Source: Taklimakanibacter albus
Lineage (GTDB): Bacteria; Pseudomonadota; Alphaproteobacteria; Rhizobiales; Aestuariivirgaceae
Length of the DNA: 64,000 nt
Direction: 5' to 3'
NCBI RefSeq assembly: GCF_016595235.1
Contig: NZ_JAENHL010000006.1
Span: 1,240,001 to 1,304,000 of the forward strand
The notes beneath the pieces are model-generated. The model was given only the letters and a program-made list of their open reading frames with translations, had not been told where the DNA came from and searched no databases. A program made the position numbers and the translations under genes. The stretch's first letter is position 1; each line of letters begins with the position of its first letter. This document shows positions 23,868-32,004 of this stretch, piece after piece.

Positions 23868-25234
23868 GGCCGCGCCGCCATGTCGCTCGTCCAGCCTTGC
23901 GTCTTGCCAGGATTCATCAGCCCGTAAGGATCAGCTCTTTTCTTGAACTCGATCTGCGAACGGTCGATCTGCTTCATGCCGCCCTCTTCGATCGTAAAGA
24001 CATGCGGATCGTAGATGGTGCAGCCGTCGATCTCCTCGAATTCGCGGATCATCCGGTACATCGCATCCCTGCCCCGGTACTTCACCAAGGGCAGGCCGAA
24101 GATCTGCACCTCGCCCTCGAGCCGCGCCATTTCGTGATGCATATAGACGTCATCGCCGTAACGGCGCATCTGACGCAGCACGAGCTCGGGATCGAAGGGC
24201 CTGGGATATGCCACCTGCAGATAGGTCCAGCTCTTGTCGGCCTTGAGCGCCTGCAGGGTCGTGTGGTTCCAGCCGCATTCATAAGCGGGCTGCAGGCCGG
24301 CCGCGACCAGCTCGGGTTTCGGCATGGCGAAGGAAATCTTGCCCCCATGCGCCGCGGCCAAAGCCTCGAAACGCGGCATCTCCTTCGGCGCCACCATCGC
24401 GAACACACCGTCGCGATCGGCCGGGAAGAGCGGACCATATTTGCTGTAGAAACGTGCGAAGCGACGCTCGACCGGCGTCAGCAGATAGCAGTCGAGCCCC
24501 TCATGCTGCGCCTCCACGGCGAAGCGCAGCGCCCGGTCATAACCCTCGAAGAGCGCGGCAGTATGAATCCAGTCCGTCGCCGGCGTCAGCGCCACATCGA
24601 TTTCGAGAATGATGCCATTGGTGCCATAGGCGTGCTGGACTTTCTGGATATCCGGCCCGTGCAGCTCGATGATCTGCGGCTCGGGCTCGACCGACATCAC
24701 CTTCACATAGCCGACATTGCCGTCATCGCGCAGCATGCCGTGGCGCAACGAGCCGACACCGCCCGAGCCGCCCGACAGGAAGCCGCCGATCGTGGCGATG
24801 CGCCGGGTCGAGGGATACATCAGAAGCTCCTGCCCGCCTTCGCGCGCCGCATCGTCGAGCCGCGCGATGCGCGCACCCGCTTCCACCCGGGCGCGGCCGG
24901 GCTCAAGCGTCAGGATGCGGTCGATCTTGGTGACATCGAGGATGATTCCGCCTTGCAGCGGCACACACTGACCGTAATTGCCGGTACCGCCGCCGCGCAC
25001 CGTGAGCGGCACCTTGTGCCGGGCGGCGGCGGAAGCGACGCGGCGCACTTCGTCCTGGTCCGTGGGCAGCACCACGAGATCGCCGACCCGGCCTTCGAGC
25101 GCCTGGCTGAGGATCGGGCTGTACCAGAAATAATCTCGCGACTTGAGCTCGACCTGCTTGGGATCGTCATAGACGCGGATGCCTTCGATTTCCCGGCGAA
25201 AGGCGGCGAGATCGTAAGCGCGCTTCTCGGTCAT
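23864..25234 (-). CDS. FAD-binding oxidoreductase, FAD_binding_4 (VAO/GlcD-like) family
   Basis: A 456-residue flavoenzyme. The PP-loop FAD domain spans residues about 50-225 (VRGGGTGNYGQCVPL, ARVEAGARIARLD, IGGFLSGGSGGVGSLRHG, YGTNGIILEIDVAL). I see no clear covalent His-FAD motif. VAO-family enzymes oxidise hydroxy acids, alcohols or ring C-H/C-N bonds. ATG 25234 overlaps the amidohydrolase stop (ATGA); the longer frame reads back into that gene. The ferredoxin gene follows with another ATGA overlap, hinting that the two proteins work together. Confidence 0.82.
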   Translation of the reverse strand: MTEKRAYDLAAFRREIEGIRVYDDPKQVELKSRDYFWYSPILSQALEGRVGDLVVLPTDQDEVRRVASAAARHKVPLTVRGGGTGNYGQCVPLQGGIILDVTKIDRILTLEPGRARVEAGARIARLDDAAREGGQELLMYPSTRRIATIGGFLSGGSGGVGSLRHGMLRDDGNVGYVKVMSVEPEPQIIELHGPDIQKVQHAYGTNGIILEIDVALTPATDWIHTAALFEGYDRALRFAVEAQHEGLDCYLLTPVERRFARFYSKYGPLFPADRDGVFAMVAPKEMPRFEALAAAHGGKISFAMPKPELVAAGLQPAYECGWNHTTLQALKADKSWTYLQVAYPRPFDPELVLRQMRRYGDDVYMHHEMARLEGEVQIFGLPLVKYRGRDAMYRMIREFEEIDGCTIYDPHVFTIEEGGMKQIDRSQIEFKKRADPYGLMNPGKTQGWTSDMAARP

Positions 25235-26424
25235 GCGGGCCTCCGGCGCTGCCGGCCCTGCCCGAGCTTGCGGCCATTGCGATAGACGATGCGCTCGGCA
25301 TTGGGCCGGCTGACCAGATCGTTCAGGTCGGCGGCGTCGAACCAGATGAAGTCGGCGCGCTGCCCGACCGCGACGGGAGCCATCGGCGAGCCGCACTGCG
25401 CCGCCGGCTTTGTCGTGATGCTGTCGAGCCAGTCACGCGGATCGACATGGCAGGCAAGCACCGCGAGCCTCAGGATCGCCAGTGGATCGTAATCGCCGAA
25501 GGGATAGAAGGCGTCGCGGCAATTGTCGACGCCGAGCAGAACCTCGACACCGGCCTTGCGCGCCTCGAGCACCGGCGCAACGCCGCGCCGGCGCGGCGAG
25601 CGCCCTCCATTGCGGTCCTGCAGATAGAGATTGGTCGTCGGCAGCGCCACCAGAGCGACGCCGGCCTCGGCGCCCGCCGCCAGCGTACGGGTTAGCCTGT
25701 CGTCGTCATGGAGCGACAGCGAGCAGCCATGGCCGCACAAAACGCGCCCCGACATGCCGGCGCGTTTGGTCGCCGCGATGATTTCGGAGAAGCCGTCGGC
25801 TTCGATATCGAGCCCTTCATCGACGTGGAAGTCGAGCGCCAGGTCATGCCGGCGCGCCAGCTTGAAGGCGACATCGACTTTGCTCGGCAGATCGGCATTG
25901 CGATAGAAGAAGGCACCGAACACGCCTTTGTCGCGACGCACCCTCTCGGCGATGCGCTCGCCACCCTCGGGAAGGAGATCGGCGGGTGCCAGGGCCGCCA
26001 GCTGCAGCTCGATGCGGCCTCTCCACTCGTGCTTCAGCTCATTGAGCACCGGCCAGGCGATCGGCGCTTCGGGCTCGGGCCAGTCGACATGGCTGCGCAG
26101 CACCCGGACACCATTGAGATAGGCCGCTTCAAGGGCACGGCCAGCGCGGTTGCGGATATCGTCGACCGTCCATTGCCGCATATCCTCTTCCATGAGCGCG
26201 ATGGCGTCGAAGAGGCCGTTCACCGGACCATTCAGCCGATCGACCGTATAGGTCTTGTCGAGATGCACATGCGCATCCGCGAAAAGCGGCGTCACCAGCC
26301 CGCCATCGCCACCGGAAGACGGCGTGATCGCCGCGATGCGCCCGTCCGCGACGGCGATATCGACACGCTCGGGCGCCCCGGCGACAGTTACGGCTTCGAG
26401 CTCGAAACGGTCCATTTGGGTCAC
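25231..26424 (-). CDS. Cytosine deaminase-like amidohydrolase
   Basis: A 397-residue metal-dependent hydrolase. The cytosine deaminase pattern is complete: HVHLDKT near residue 52 (two metal His), DFHVDEGLD (metal His and catalytic Glu, near 197), LCGHGCSLS near 229 and GVDNCRDAFYPFGDYDP (metal Asp, near 300). These enzymes deaminate cytosine, isoguanine, creatinine or related rings, or open them. The start overlaps the creatininase stop by four bases. Substrate is unknown; the operon context suggests a ring with an amidine or amide bond. Confidence 0.85.
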   Translation of the reverse strand: MTQMDRFELEAVTVAGAPERVDIAVADGRIAAITPSSGGDGGLVTPLFADAHVHLDKTYTVDRLNGPVNGLFDAIALMEEDMRQWTVDDIRNRAGRALEAAYLNGVRVLRSHVDWPEPEAPIAWPVLNELKHEWRGRIELQLAALAPADLLPEGGERIAERVRRDKGVFGAFFYRNADLPSKVDVAFKLARRHDLALDFHVDEGLDIEADGFSEIIAATKRAGMSGRVLCGHGCSLSLHDDDRLTRTLAAGAEAGVALVALPTTNLYLQDRNGGRSPRRRGVAPVLEARKAGVEVLLGVDNCRDAFYPFGDYDPLAILRLAVLACHVDPRDWLDSITTKPAAQCGSPMAPVAVGQRADFIWFDAADLNDLVSRPNAERIVYRNGRKLGQGRQRRRPA

Positions 26425-27221
26425 CAGCCGGGCTGATTGTCGAGCCAGGCGAGCGGCGCCCGCTCAATCTCTTCGAGCGCCGCGGCGATCCGCAGGGCGG
26501 CGAAATCGACAGTCTGCCGGCCCTTGTCGAAGCTCGCCGCCGACGCGTCGCCACAGGCGCCTTCCGGATGGAGATCCTGCGACTGCCAGCCGGGCTTGGC
26601 GCCGCCCGACAGGCTGATATGGCGATAGTCACGCTCGAATTCCTCCGTAAGCGGATGGAAATTCTTCGCCTTGTCCATGTTCACGAGTATCGGATGGAGC
26701 GCCAGCATCACCGAGGTCTCCATGTCGCCGGCATGGACGCCATGCTTGAGCTCATGATCGCCATAGAGACCGTCCGGCATGCCGAGGCCGAACCAGTTGA
26801 GGGAGAAGGCCAGCATATGGTGCCGGCGGCGCAGCTCGCGCGCCACGATGTCCATGATGGCGATCTGGCCGCCATGGCTGTTGAGCATGACGAATTTGCG
26901 CACCCCGCTATGGGCGACCGAGGCGCCGATCTCGGTCCACATGCGGATCAGCGTTTCGGCCGAAAAAGTGAGTGTGCCGGGAAAGCGCAAATGCTCGTCG
27001 CTCTTGCCGATCGGCATGGTGGGCAGGAACAGAACCTGGCTGCTGTCGGAGAGCTTTTCTGCCACCGCCGCGACGATGCCGGAGATGATGGCGGCGTCGA
27101 CCGACAGCGGCAGATGCGGCCCATGCTGTTCGGTGGCGCCAACCGGGAGCACGGCGACGATCCGGCTGCGGTCGAGCTTCGAGAACTCCTCGCTCGAATA
27201 ATCCGACCAGTAGCGCTTCAC
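26421..27221 (-). CDS. Creatininase-family amidohydrolase
   Basis: A 266-residue protein with the creatininase metal site: VLPVGATEQHGPHLPLSVDA near residue 27 (Glu, His, Asp), NSHGGQIAIMD near 120 and HAGDMETSVML with a further Glu. The family opens cyclic amides (creatinine) or removes formyl groups. I start it at GTG 27221, with AGGAGAGG four bases before; an ATG frame to 27293 would run into the tandem repeats. It is the first gene of a four-gene operon of overlapping reading frames running to 23547. It probably performs a ring-opening step. Confidence 0.87.
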   Translation of the reverse strand: MKRYWSDYSSEEFSKLDRSRIVAVLPVGATEQHGPHLPLSVDAAIISGIVAAVAEKLSDSSQVLFLPTMPIGKSDEHLRFPGTLTFSAETLIRMWTEIGASVAHSGVRKFVMLNSHGGQIAIMDIVARELRRRHHMLAFSLNWFGLGMPDGLYGDHELKHGVHAGDMETSVMLALHPILVNMDKAKNFHPLTEEFERDYRHISLSGGAKPGWQSQDLHPEGACGDASAASFDKGRQTVDFAALRIAAALEEIERAPLAWLDNQPGW

Positions 27222-27241
27222 CTTGCCTCTCCTAGGCTGAT

Positions 27242-27367
27242 AGAGCATCGGACCGAAAAATGCGTAGCGGTTTTCGGAGAATCCGATGCGCAAAATGACG
27301 AGTTAGAGCATCGGACCGAAACAAGCGTGGCGGTTTTCGGACATTCCGATGCGCAAAATAACGAGAC
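27242..27367. repeat. Two tandem 63-bp hairpin repeats
   Basis: Units 27242-27304 and 27305-27367 both begin AGAGCATCGGACCGAAA and end CAAAATNACGAG. Each folds through GCATCGGA/TCCGATGC with the inner CGAAAA..TTTTCG core seen in the other hairpin repeats of this window. A third copy seems to begin at 27368. They occupy the divergent region between the creatininase and the ferredoxin reductase. Confidence 0.8.
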
Positions 27368-27428
27368 AGAGTGCGGTAATGGCTTCATGAGAACGTCCGC
27401 CCTTGACCTCGTCTCTAACATATCAGAG

Positions 27429-27447
27429 CAAATGGTCAAACTATTTG
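27429..27447. promoter_or_regulatory. 19-bp dyad upstream of ferredoxin reductase-ridA operon
   Basis: CAAATGGTCAAACTATTTG has seven of nine symmetric pairs and is the better of the two copies (the other is at 22675-22693). It ends 30 bases before the reductase ATG, where a repressor would block transcription. It is also within 210 bases of the divergent creatininase operon start. Confidence 0.6.
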
Positions 27448-27477
27448 TTTTGTTTTCTTAGGGACTATGCCACCGTC

Positions 27478-28713
27478 ATGACCATGCAAGAGCACTGCAT
27501 CATTATCGGCGCCGGCCATGGCGGCGTGCAAGCCGCCGCGAGCCTGCGCCAGGAAGCCTATCAGGGCCGCATCACCCTGGTGAGCGACGAGCCCGATCTG
27601 CCCTACCACAAGCCGCCACTGTCCAAAGGGTTCCTCAAGGCGCCTGAGGCGCCGGTGCTCGAATTGCGCAATGAAGCATTCTATCGCGACAACCGCATCG
27701 ACCTCATGAGGGGAGCGCGTGTGACGGCGATCGAGCCCGCCTCGAGGACCGTCAGCCTCGCCGACGGCGGCAAGCTCGCTTACACGAATCTGATCCTGGC
27801 GACGGGTTCGCGGCCGCGCCTGCCGGAGCTCGACGGCGTCACGCTCGACGGCGTGCTGAGTCTCAGAAGCCTCGCCGATGCGCGCCGCCTCAATGAGGGG
27901 CTCAGCGGACCGAAGCGCATCGCCATCATCGGCGGCGGCTTTATCGGCCTCGAGCTTGCCCACACGCTGGCTGGTCTCGGCCATGCCGTCACACTCATCG
28001 AAGCCGTGCCGCGCCTCCTCGCCCGTTCGGTTGCGCCCGCCATGGCGAACCATATCCAGACCCGCTCGGCAGAGGCCGGTATCGACTTTCATGTCGGCGC
28101 CCGGATCTCACATATCGTAGGGGTCAACGGCAAGGTGGACGCGATCAAGCTCGCCGACGGTGCAAACTTCCCGGCCGATCTCGTGATCCTCGGCACCGGC
28201 GCTCTCCCCAATGTCGAGCTTGCAGCCGAGGCTGGTCTCGTCGTCAACAACGGCATCGAGGTCGACGCCTTTCTGCGCTGCTCCGATCCGGCGATCCTCG
28301 CCATCGGTGACTGCACCAACTTCCACCAGGTCCATGCCGGCCAGCGGCTCCGGCTCGAATGTGTGCAGAATGCCACCGACCAGGGACGCAACGCCGCCAA
28401 GACAATCGTCGGCAAGCCGGAAGCCTATCGCGAATTGCCCTGGTTCTGGTCGGATCAGGGCGACATGAAATTGCAGACCGCTGGTCTCAGTCTGGGCGCC
28501 GACCACACCATCACCACCGGTGCGCTGCAAGACAATGCCTTCGCCATCCACCACTTCCGCGCTGGCAAGCTCATCGCGGTCGACACGATCAACCGCCCGG
28601 CCGAACACATGCTGGCGCGCCGCCTGATCGGCACCCGCGCCACACCGACCCTTGCGGATGTGCAGGCGGGGCCCCAGCGGCTCAAGGAAATGCTCAAAGA
28701 GGCTGCCCAATGA
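27478..28713 (+). CDS. NAD(P)H-ferredoxin/rubredoxin reductase (FAD-dependent, with Reductase_C domain)
   Basis: A 411-residue flavoprotein. FAD Rossmann motif IIIGAGHGGVQAAASLRQE near the N-terminus, DLPYHKPPLSKGFL next, NAD motif IIGGGFIGLELAHTLAGLGH near 148, ILAIGDCTNF near 275 and a C-terminal Reductase_C domain (WFWSDQGDMKLQTAG). This class reduces [2Fe-2S] ferredoxins for oxygenases and P450s. Its natural partner here is the ferredoxin encoded at 23547. Starts at 27478 or 27484 are both possible; the longer frame from 27403 would cover the dyad. RidA follows by ATGA overlap. Confidence 0.9.
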   Translation: MTMQEHCIIIGAGHGGVQAAASLRQEAYQGRITLVSDEPDLPYHKPPLSKGFLKAPEAPVLELRNEAFYRDNRIDLMRGARVTAIEPASRTVSLADGGKLAYTNLILATGSRPRLPELDGVTLDGVLSLRSLADARRLNEGLSGPKRIAIIGGGFIGLELAHTLAGLGHAVTLIEAVPRLLARSVAPAMANHIQTRSAEAGIDFHVGARISHIVGVNGKVDAIKLADGANFPADLVILGTGALPNVELAAEAGLVVNNGIEVDAFLRCSDPAILAIGDCTNFHQVHAGQRLRLECVQNATDQGRNAAKTIVGKPEAYRELPWFWSDQGDMKLQTAGLSLGADHTITTGALQDNAFAIHHFRAGKLIAVDTINRPAEHMLARRLIGTRATPTLADVQAGPQRLKEMLKEAAQ

Positions 28714-29114
28714 CACTTCATCATCTCGTGCCCGCGACGATCCGCAAGCCCTTCGCCAAATACAGCCATGGCGTGCGGGTCGAAGCGCCGAGCGACCTGA
28801 TCTTCTGCTCGGGCCAGCTCGGCATCGGGCCGGACGACACCATCCCGGAAGATGCTGCCGCTCAGGCGGAGCTGTGCTTCGCCAATATCGCGGCGATCCT
28901 GGCGGATGGCGGCATGAGCCTCGCCGATGTCGTGCGCATCAACGCCTATGTCACCGACCGCGGCTTTATGGCCGCCTATATGAGCGTGCGCGACCGGCTG
29001 TTTCCCGCCCCCTCGCCCGCCTCGACCTTGATGATCGTGGGGGGATTCACGCGTGCGGTATTCAAGATCGAAATCGAGGTCGTCGCAGCTAGAAGCTCAG
29101 ACCGTGTCGCCTAA
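28710..29114 (+). CDS. RidA-family (YjgF/YER057c) imine deaminase-like protein
   Basis: A 134-residue protein of the RidA family. The marks are LIFCSGQLGIGPDD, CFANIAAILADGGMSLADVVRINAYVTD and the C-terminal AVFKIEIEVVAA. The usual catalytic Arg of RidA proper (in the R-x-C/A-V segment) corresponds to FTRAVFKIEIE. RidA members hydrolyse reactive imines and enamines. Coupled by an ATGA overlap to the ferredoxin reductase, it may clear an imine made by the oxidase or deaminase of this pathway. Its 3' end overlaps the convergent sulfotransferase gene by 18 bases. Confidence 0.88.
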   Translation: MTLHHLVPATIRKPFAKYSHGVRVEAPSDLIFCSGQLGIGPDDTIPEDAAAQAELCFANIAAILADGGMSLADVVRINAYVTDRGFMAAYMSVRDRLFPAPSPASTLMIVGGFTRAVFKIEIEVVAARSSDRVA

Positions 29115-30680
29115 AGCCTCGATCAAAGGTTGGAGCTGCGTTTCATAACGCCGCCAGCGGCCGACCGAGCTCTGATAGATCGGACTGCGTACCTGGTTGC
29201 GGCTGAAGGTGCGCACCGCCGACGTGCCCTCATGGAAGCTCAGGCAGGCCGGATCCCAATCGAGATCGAGGAAAGCGATGATCTGCTTGGCCTGCGCCTC
29301 GAAATCGCTGGTGAGCGTTTCATAGTCGACATCGAGGAATTTGAGCGGCAGCACTTTCCGCCAATGCGCCATCAGGCGCGCATATTCACGGTAATAGAGC
29401 CCGAGCGTGGTGAGGTCACGGCTATAGCCATGCGCCTCGCTGAGCCGGTTCTGATAGCAGGACAGACAGGTATCGAGCGGGTTGCGCCGCATATGGATGA
29501 CGTGCGCATTCGGCCACAGAAGCGCGATCAGCCCGAGAAACTCGAAATTATGCGGCAGCTTGTCGACGACGCGGCGCGCCTCAGGCCCGAAGAACTTGAG
29601 CAGCTTGACATAGCTCTCCGCCATCGCCGCCACTTTCGGCGCCTCCGCCCCCGCGAACACCGGTAGGAACTTCGAGACGTCGCCGCGATATTGCGCATTG
29701 CCGGCGATCTTCCAGATGCGGTCGAGCTCGCCCGCCCCTGCCGCTTGCGGATGCCGCGCGATGATCTGCTCGACCAGCGTCGTGCCCGAGCGTGGCATGC
29801 CGACGACAAAGACCGGCACGTCGCTGTCGCTGCCCTTGCCTTGATGCTGGGCGATGACTTCGGGCGTGAAGGTCGCGATCAGCGCGTCGACCCAGGTGCG
29901 ATACTGGACGAGATCGAAAGGCACCATGTCCGCGATATTGGCCTTCTGATAATGCGTAAAGGCACGCGCATAATCGCCATTCTGCTCGCGGATCTTGGCG
30001 GCGCCGACATGCAGCGCATTGAGCGCCCGTCTGTTCGCCGACGGCACCAGGAGCTTGCTCTCGATCTCGGCGAGCAAGGGCGAGGCGAGATCATGCTTGT
30101 CGTTCACCGCCAGCCGGTAGAGGACGAAATCGCCATGCACAGGGTGATCGCGCAAGGCCGCGAAGCAGGCACGCGCCTCGTCCGCGCGGCCCAGCATTTC
30201 GAGCGTCTTGCCGAGCGCGAATTTGTAGTCGGCATTGTCGGGCTCATCGCGGCAGGCCATTTCGTGATAGGGCCAGGCGCGCTCGGGCTTGCCGGCGAAA
30301 CGATAGAATTCACCAAGCAGCCAGGACGACTTGGTGAGCTTGGGATTGATGGCGAGGGCCCGCTCGAGCGGCGCCTGGGCGAGCTCGATGAGGCCGAGGT
30401 CGAGATAGGCGCAGCCCAGATTGTTGAGATAAATGGCGTTGCCCGGCTCCTTCCGGGCAGCGATCCCCAGATATTTGACCGCTTCGGCCGGGTTCTTGCG
30501 GTTGATGAGAACGATGCCGAGGATGTTGTTGGCATCCGCATGTCCGGGCGCCGATTGCTGGACCTGGCGTGCCGCCGCTTCCGCCTCCGCAAATTTGCCC
30601 TTGCCGATGAGGGCAATGATGTCCTTGAGCTTGCCCATGACGGGATCGGGCTTTTTGGTGATGGGCGAAGACGAGGCCAT
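29097..30680 (-). CDS. TPR-sulfotransferase fusion protein
   Basis: A 527-residue protein. The N-terminal half contains about four or five TPR units (residues about 15-210, e.g. ANNILGIVLINRKNPAEAVKYL and KSSWLLGEFYRFAGKPERAW). The C-terminal half is a sulfotransferase domain with the PAPS 5'-phosphosulfate loop VVGMPRSGTTLVEQII (near 285) and a 3'-phosphate region IHMRRNPLDTCLSCY. It would transfer sulfate from PAPS to an unknown acceptor held by the TPR part. No signal peptide is seen. Its 3' end overlaps ridA on the other strand. Confidence 0.88.
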   Translation of the reverse strand: MASSSPITKKPDPVMGKLKDIIALIGKGKFAEAEAAARQVQQSAPGHADANNILGIVLINRKNPAEAVKYLGIAARKEPGNAIYLNNLGCAYLDLGLIELAQAPLERALAINPKLTKSSWLLGEFYRFAGKPERAWPYHEMACRDEPDNADYKFALGKTLEMLGRADEARACFAALRDHPVHGDFVLYRLAVNDKHDLASPLLAEIESKLLVPSANRRALNALHVGAAKIREQNGDYARAFTHYQKANIADMVPFDLVQYRTWVDALIATFTPEVIAQHQGKGSDSDVPVFVVGMPRSGTTLVEQIIARHPQAAGAGELDRIWKIAGNAQYRGDVSKFLPVFAGAEAPKVAAMAESYVKLLKFFGPEARRVVDKLPHNFEFLGLIALLWPNAHVIHMRRNPLDTCLSCYQNRLSEAHGYSRDLTTLGLYYREYARLMAHWRKVLPLKFLDVDYETLTSDFEAQAKQIIAFLDLDWDPACLSFHEGTSAVRTFSRNQVRSPIYQSSVGRWRRYETQLQPLIEALGDTV

Positions 30681-30749
30681 TGGGGTCCTTGCAAGATAAA
30701 TCTCGGCGCCCTCTTAACACGGCCGCGAAGCTCACGGTAAGATGCCGCT

Positions 30750-31364
30750 ATGAAACTCCATGGCGATATCATTTCACCGTTTGTCCGCATGTGTCTGGTC
30801 ACCGCCCAGGAAGTGGGATTGGGCGGCAAGGTCGAGCAGGTCCAGACCCGGGCAGACCCGACCACAGTCAACCAGACCCTCAGCGCTCTGTCGCCGGTCG
30901 GCAAGGTGCCGGTGCTGGTCACCGACCACAACCATCCGCTCTATGACTCGCGCGTCATCATCGAATATCTGTGCCATGTCTCGGGCAACAAGACGCTGAT
31001 CCCTGACGACGGCGTGAAGCGTTTCCGCGTCTTGACCTTGCAGGCGCTGGGCCAGGCCATCGCCGAAGCCGGTGTCGCCTTCCGTTACGAAACAGCGGTC
31101 CGCCCGCAAGGCCTGCAATGGCGCGAATGGATCGCCCGCCATGAGCTGCGCGTGAAGGCCGAGTTCGACGATCTGGAAAAAACCTGGGCCAAAGACTTAA
31201 GCGAGCTCACCTCGGGGTCGATCGCGGTGGCGGTCGCTTTGTCCTATCTCGATTTCCGCATTCCCGACTGGCAGTGGCGCAAGGACCGGCCGCTGCTCCA
31301 GGCCTTCCACGACGCCTTCTCGCGCCGCCCCTCGATGCAGGCGACGGCATTGAAGCCGGCCTGA
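30750..31364 (+). CDS. Glutathione S-transferase family protein
   Basis: A 204-residue GST. The N-terminal thioredoxin-like domain has SPFVRMCLVTAQEVGL (active-site Ser region) and the cis-Pro segment GKVPVLVTDHNHPLYDSRVIIEYL. The C-terminal all-alpha domain follows from about 85. The substrate is not predictable. It is divergent from the TPR-sulfotransferase and 10 bases before the LysE-type gene. Confidence 0.85.
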   Translation: MKLHGDIISPFVRMCLVTAQEVGLGGKVEQVQTRADPTTVNQTLSALSPVGKVPVLVTDHNHPLYDSRVIIEYLCHVSGNKTLIPDDGVKRFRVLTLQALGQAIAEAGVAFRYETAVRPQGLQWREWIARHELRVKAEFDDLEKTWAKDLSELTSGSIAVAVALSYLDFRIPDWQWRKDRPLLQAFHDAFSRRPSMQATALKPA

Positions 31365-31374
31365 GGACCCAGAA

Positions 31375-32001
31375 ATGATCGAGCCGGCCACTTTCATCGC
31401 CTATGTCGCGATCGTGCTCGGCTTCGTATTTCTTCCGGGCCCCGCCACTCTGCTCACCATCGCCCGCGCCACGACCTCGGGCACCCGTGTCGGTGTGGCG
31501 ACCGGCGCCGGCGTGGCGGCAGGTGATGTCATCCATACGTTCATGGCGATCGTCGGGCTCTCGGCGATCATCGCCGCATCGGCCTTGTTGTTCAGCCTCA
31601 TCAAATATGCCGGCGCTGCCTATCTGATCTATCTCGGTCTGCGCGCGATCTTCGAAAAGGCGCCAGCCGATCTCGTGGCGCGCACGGTGCCGATCACCGC
31701 CGGCAAGGCCTTCCGGCAAGCCGTTCTCACCGAGCTGCTCAACCCCAAGACCGCGCTCTTCTTCCTCGCCTTCCTGCCGCAATTCGTCCATCCGGAAAAC
31801 GGCCTGGTCTGGTTGCAGCTGACTCAACTGGGACTGATCTTCGTGCTTCTCGGTCTCCTCAGCACGGTGGTCTTCGCCGTCGGGGCGGCCGGCCTCGGCC
31901 GCTTCCTGCGCCGCAATCCGACAGTGCTCAAATGGCAGGGCAAGGTCGTCGGCGGCATCTATTGCGCCCTCGGCATTCGCCTGGCGTTACAGGAGCGTTG
32001 A
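31375..32001 (+). CDS. LysE/RhtB-family exporter (copy 1)
   Basis: A 208-residue membrane protein with five to six segments and the LysE-family landmarks GFVFLPGPATLLTIARATTSGTR in part (PGP near residue 18), GVAAGDVIHTFMAIVG and LLNPKTALFFLAFLPQFV. Family members export amino acids or related small molecules. It is likely co-transcribed with the upstream GST gene, 10 bases away. It is only moderately similar to the second LysE-type gene at 56039-56665. Confidence 0.87.
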   Translation: MIEPATFIAYVAIVLGFVFLPGPATLLTIARATTSGTRVGVATGAGVAAGDVIHTFMAIVGLSAIIAASALLFSLIKYAGAAYLIYLGLRAIFEKAPADLVARTVPITAGKAFRQAVLTELLNPKTALFFLAFLPQFVHPENGLVWLQLTQLGLIFVLLGLLSTVVFAVGAAGLGRFLRRNPTVLKWQGKVVGGIYCALGIRLALQER

Positions 32002-32004
32002 AGC

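Noticed and set aside
27242-27367. CRISPR-like tandem repeat
   Set aside because: The two 63-bp units touch each other, have no spacers, and no cas genes are present. They are hairpin repeats.
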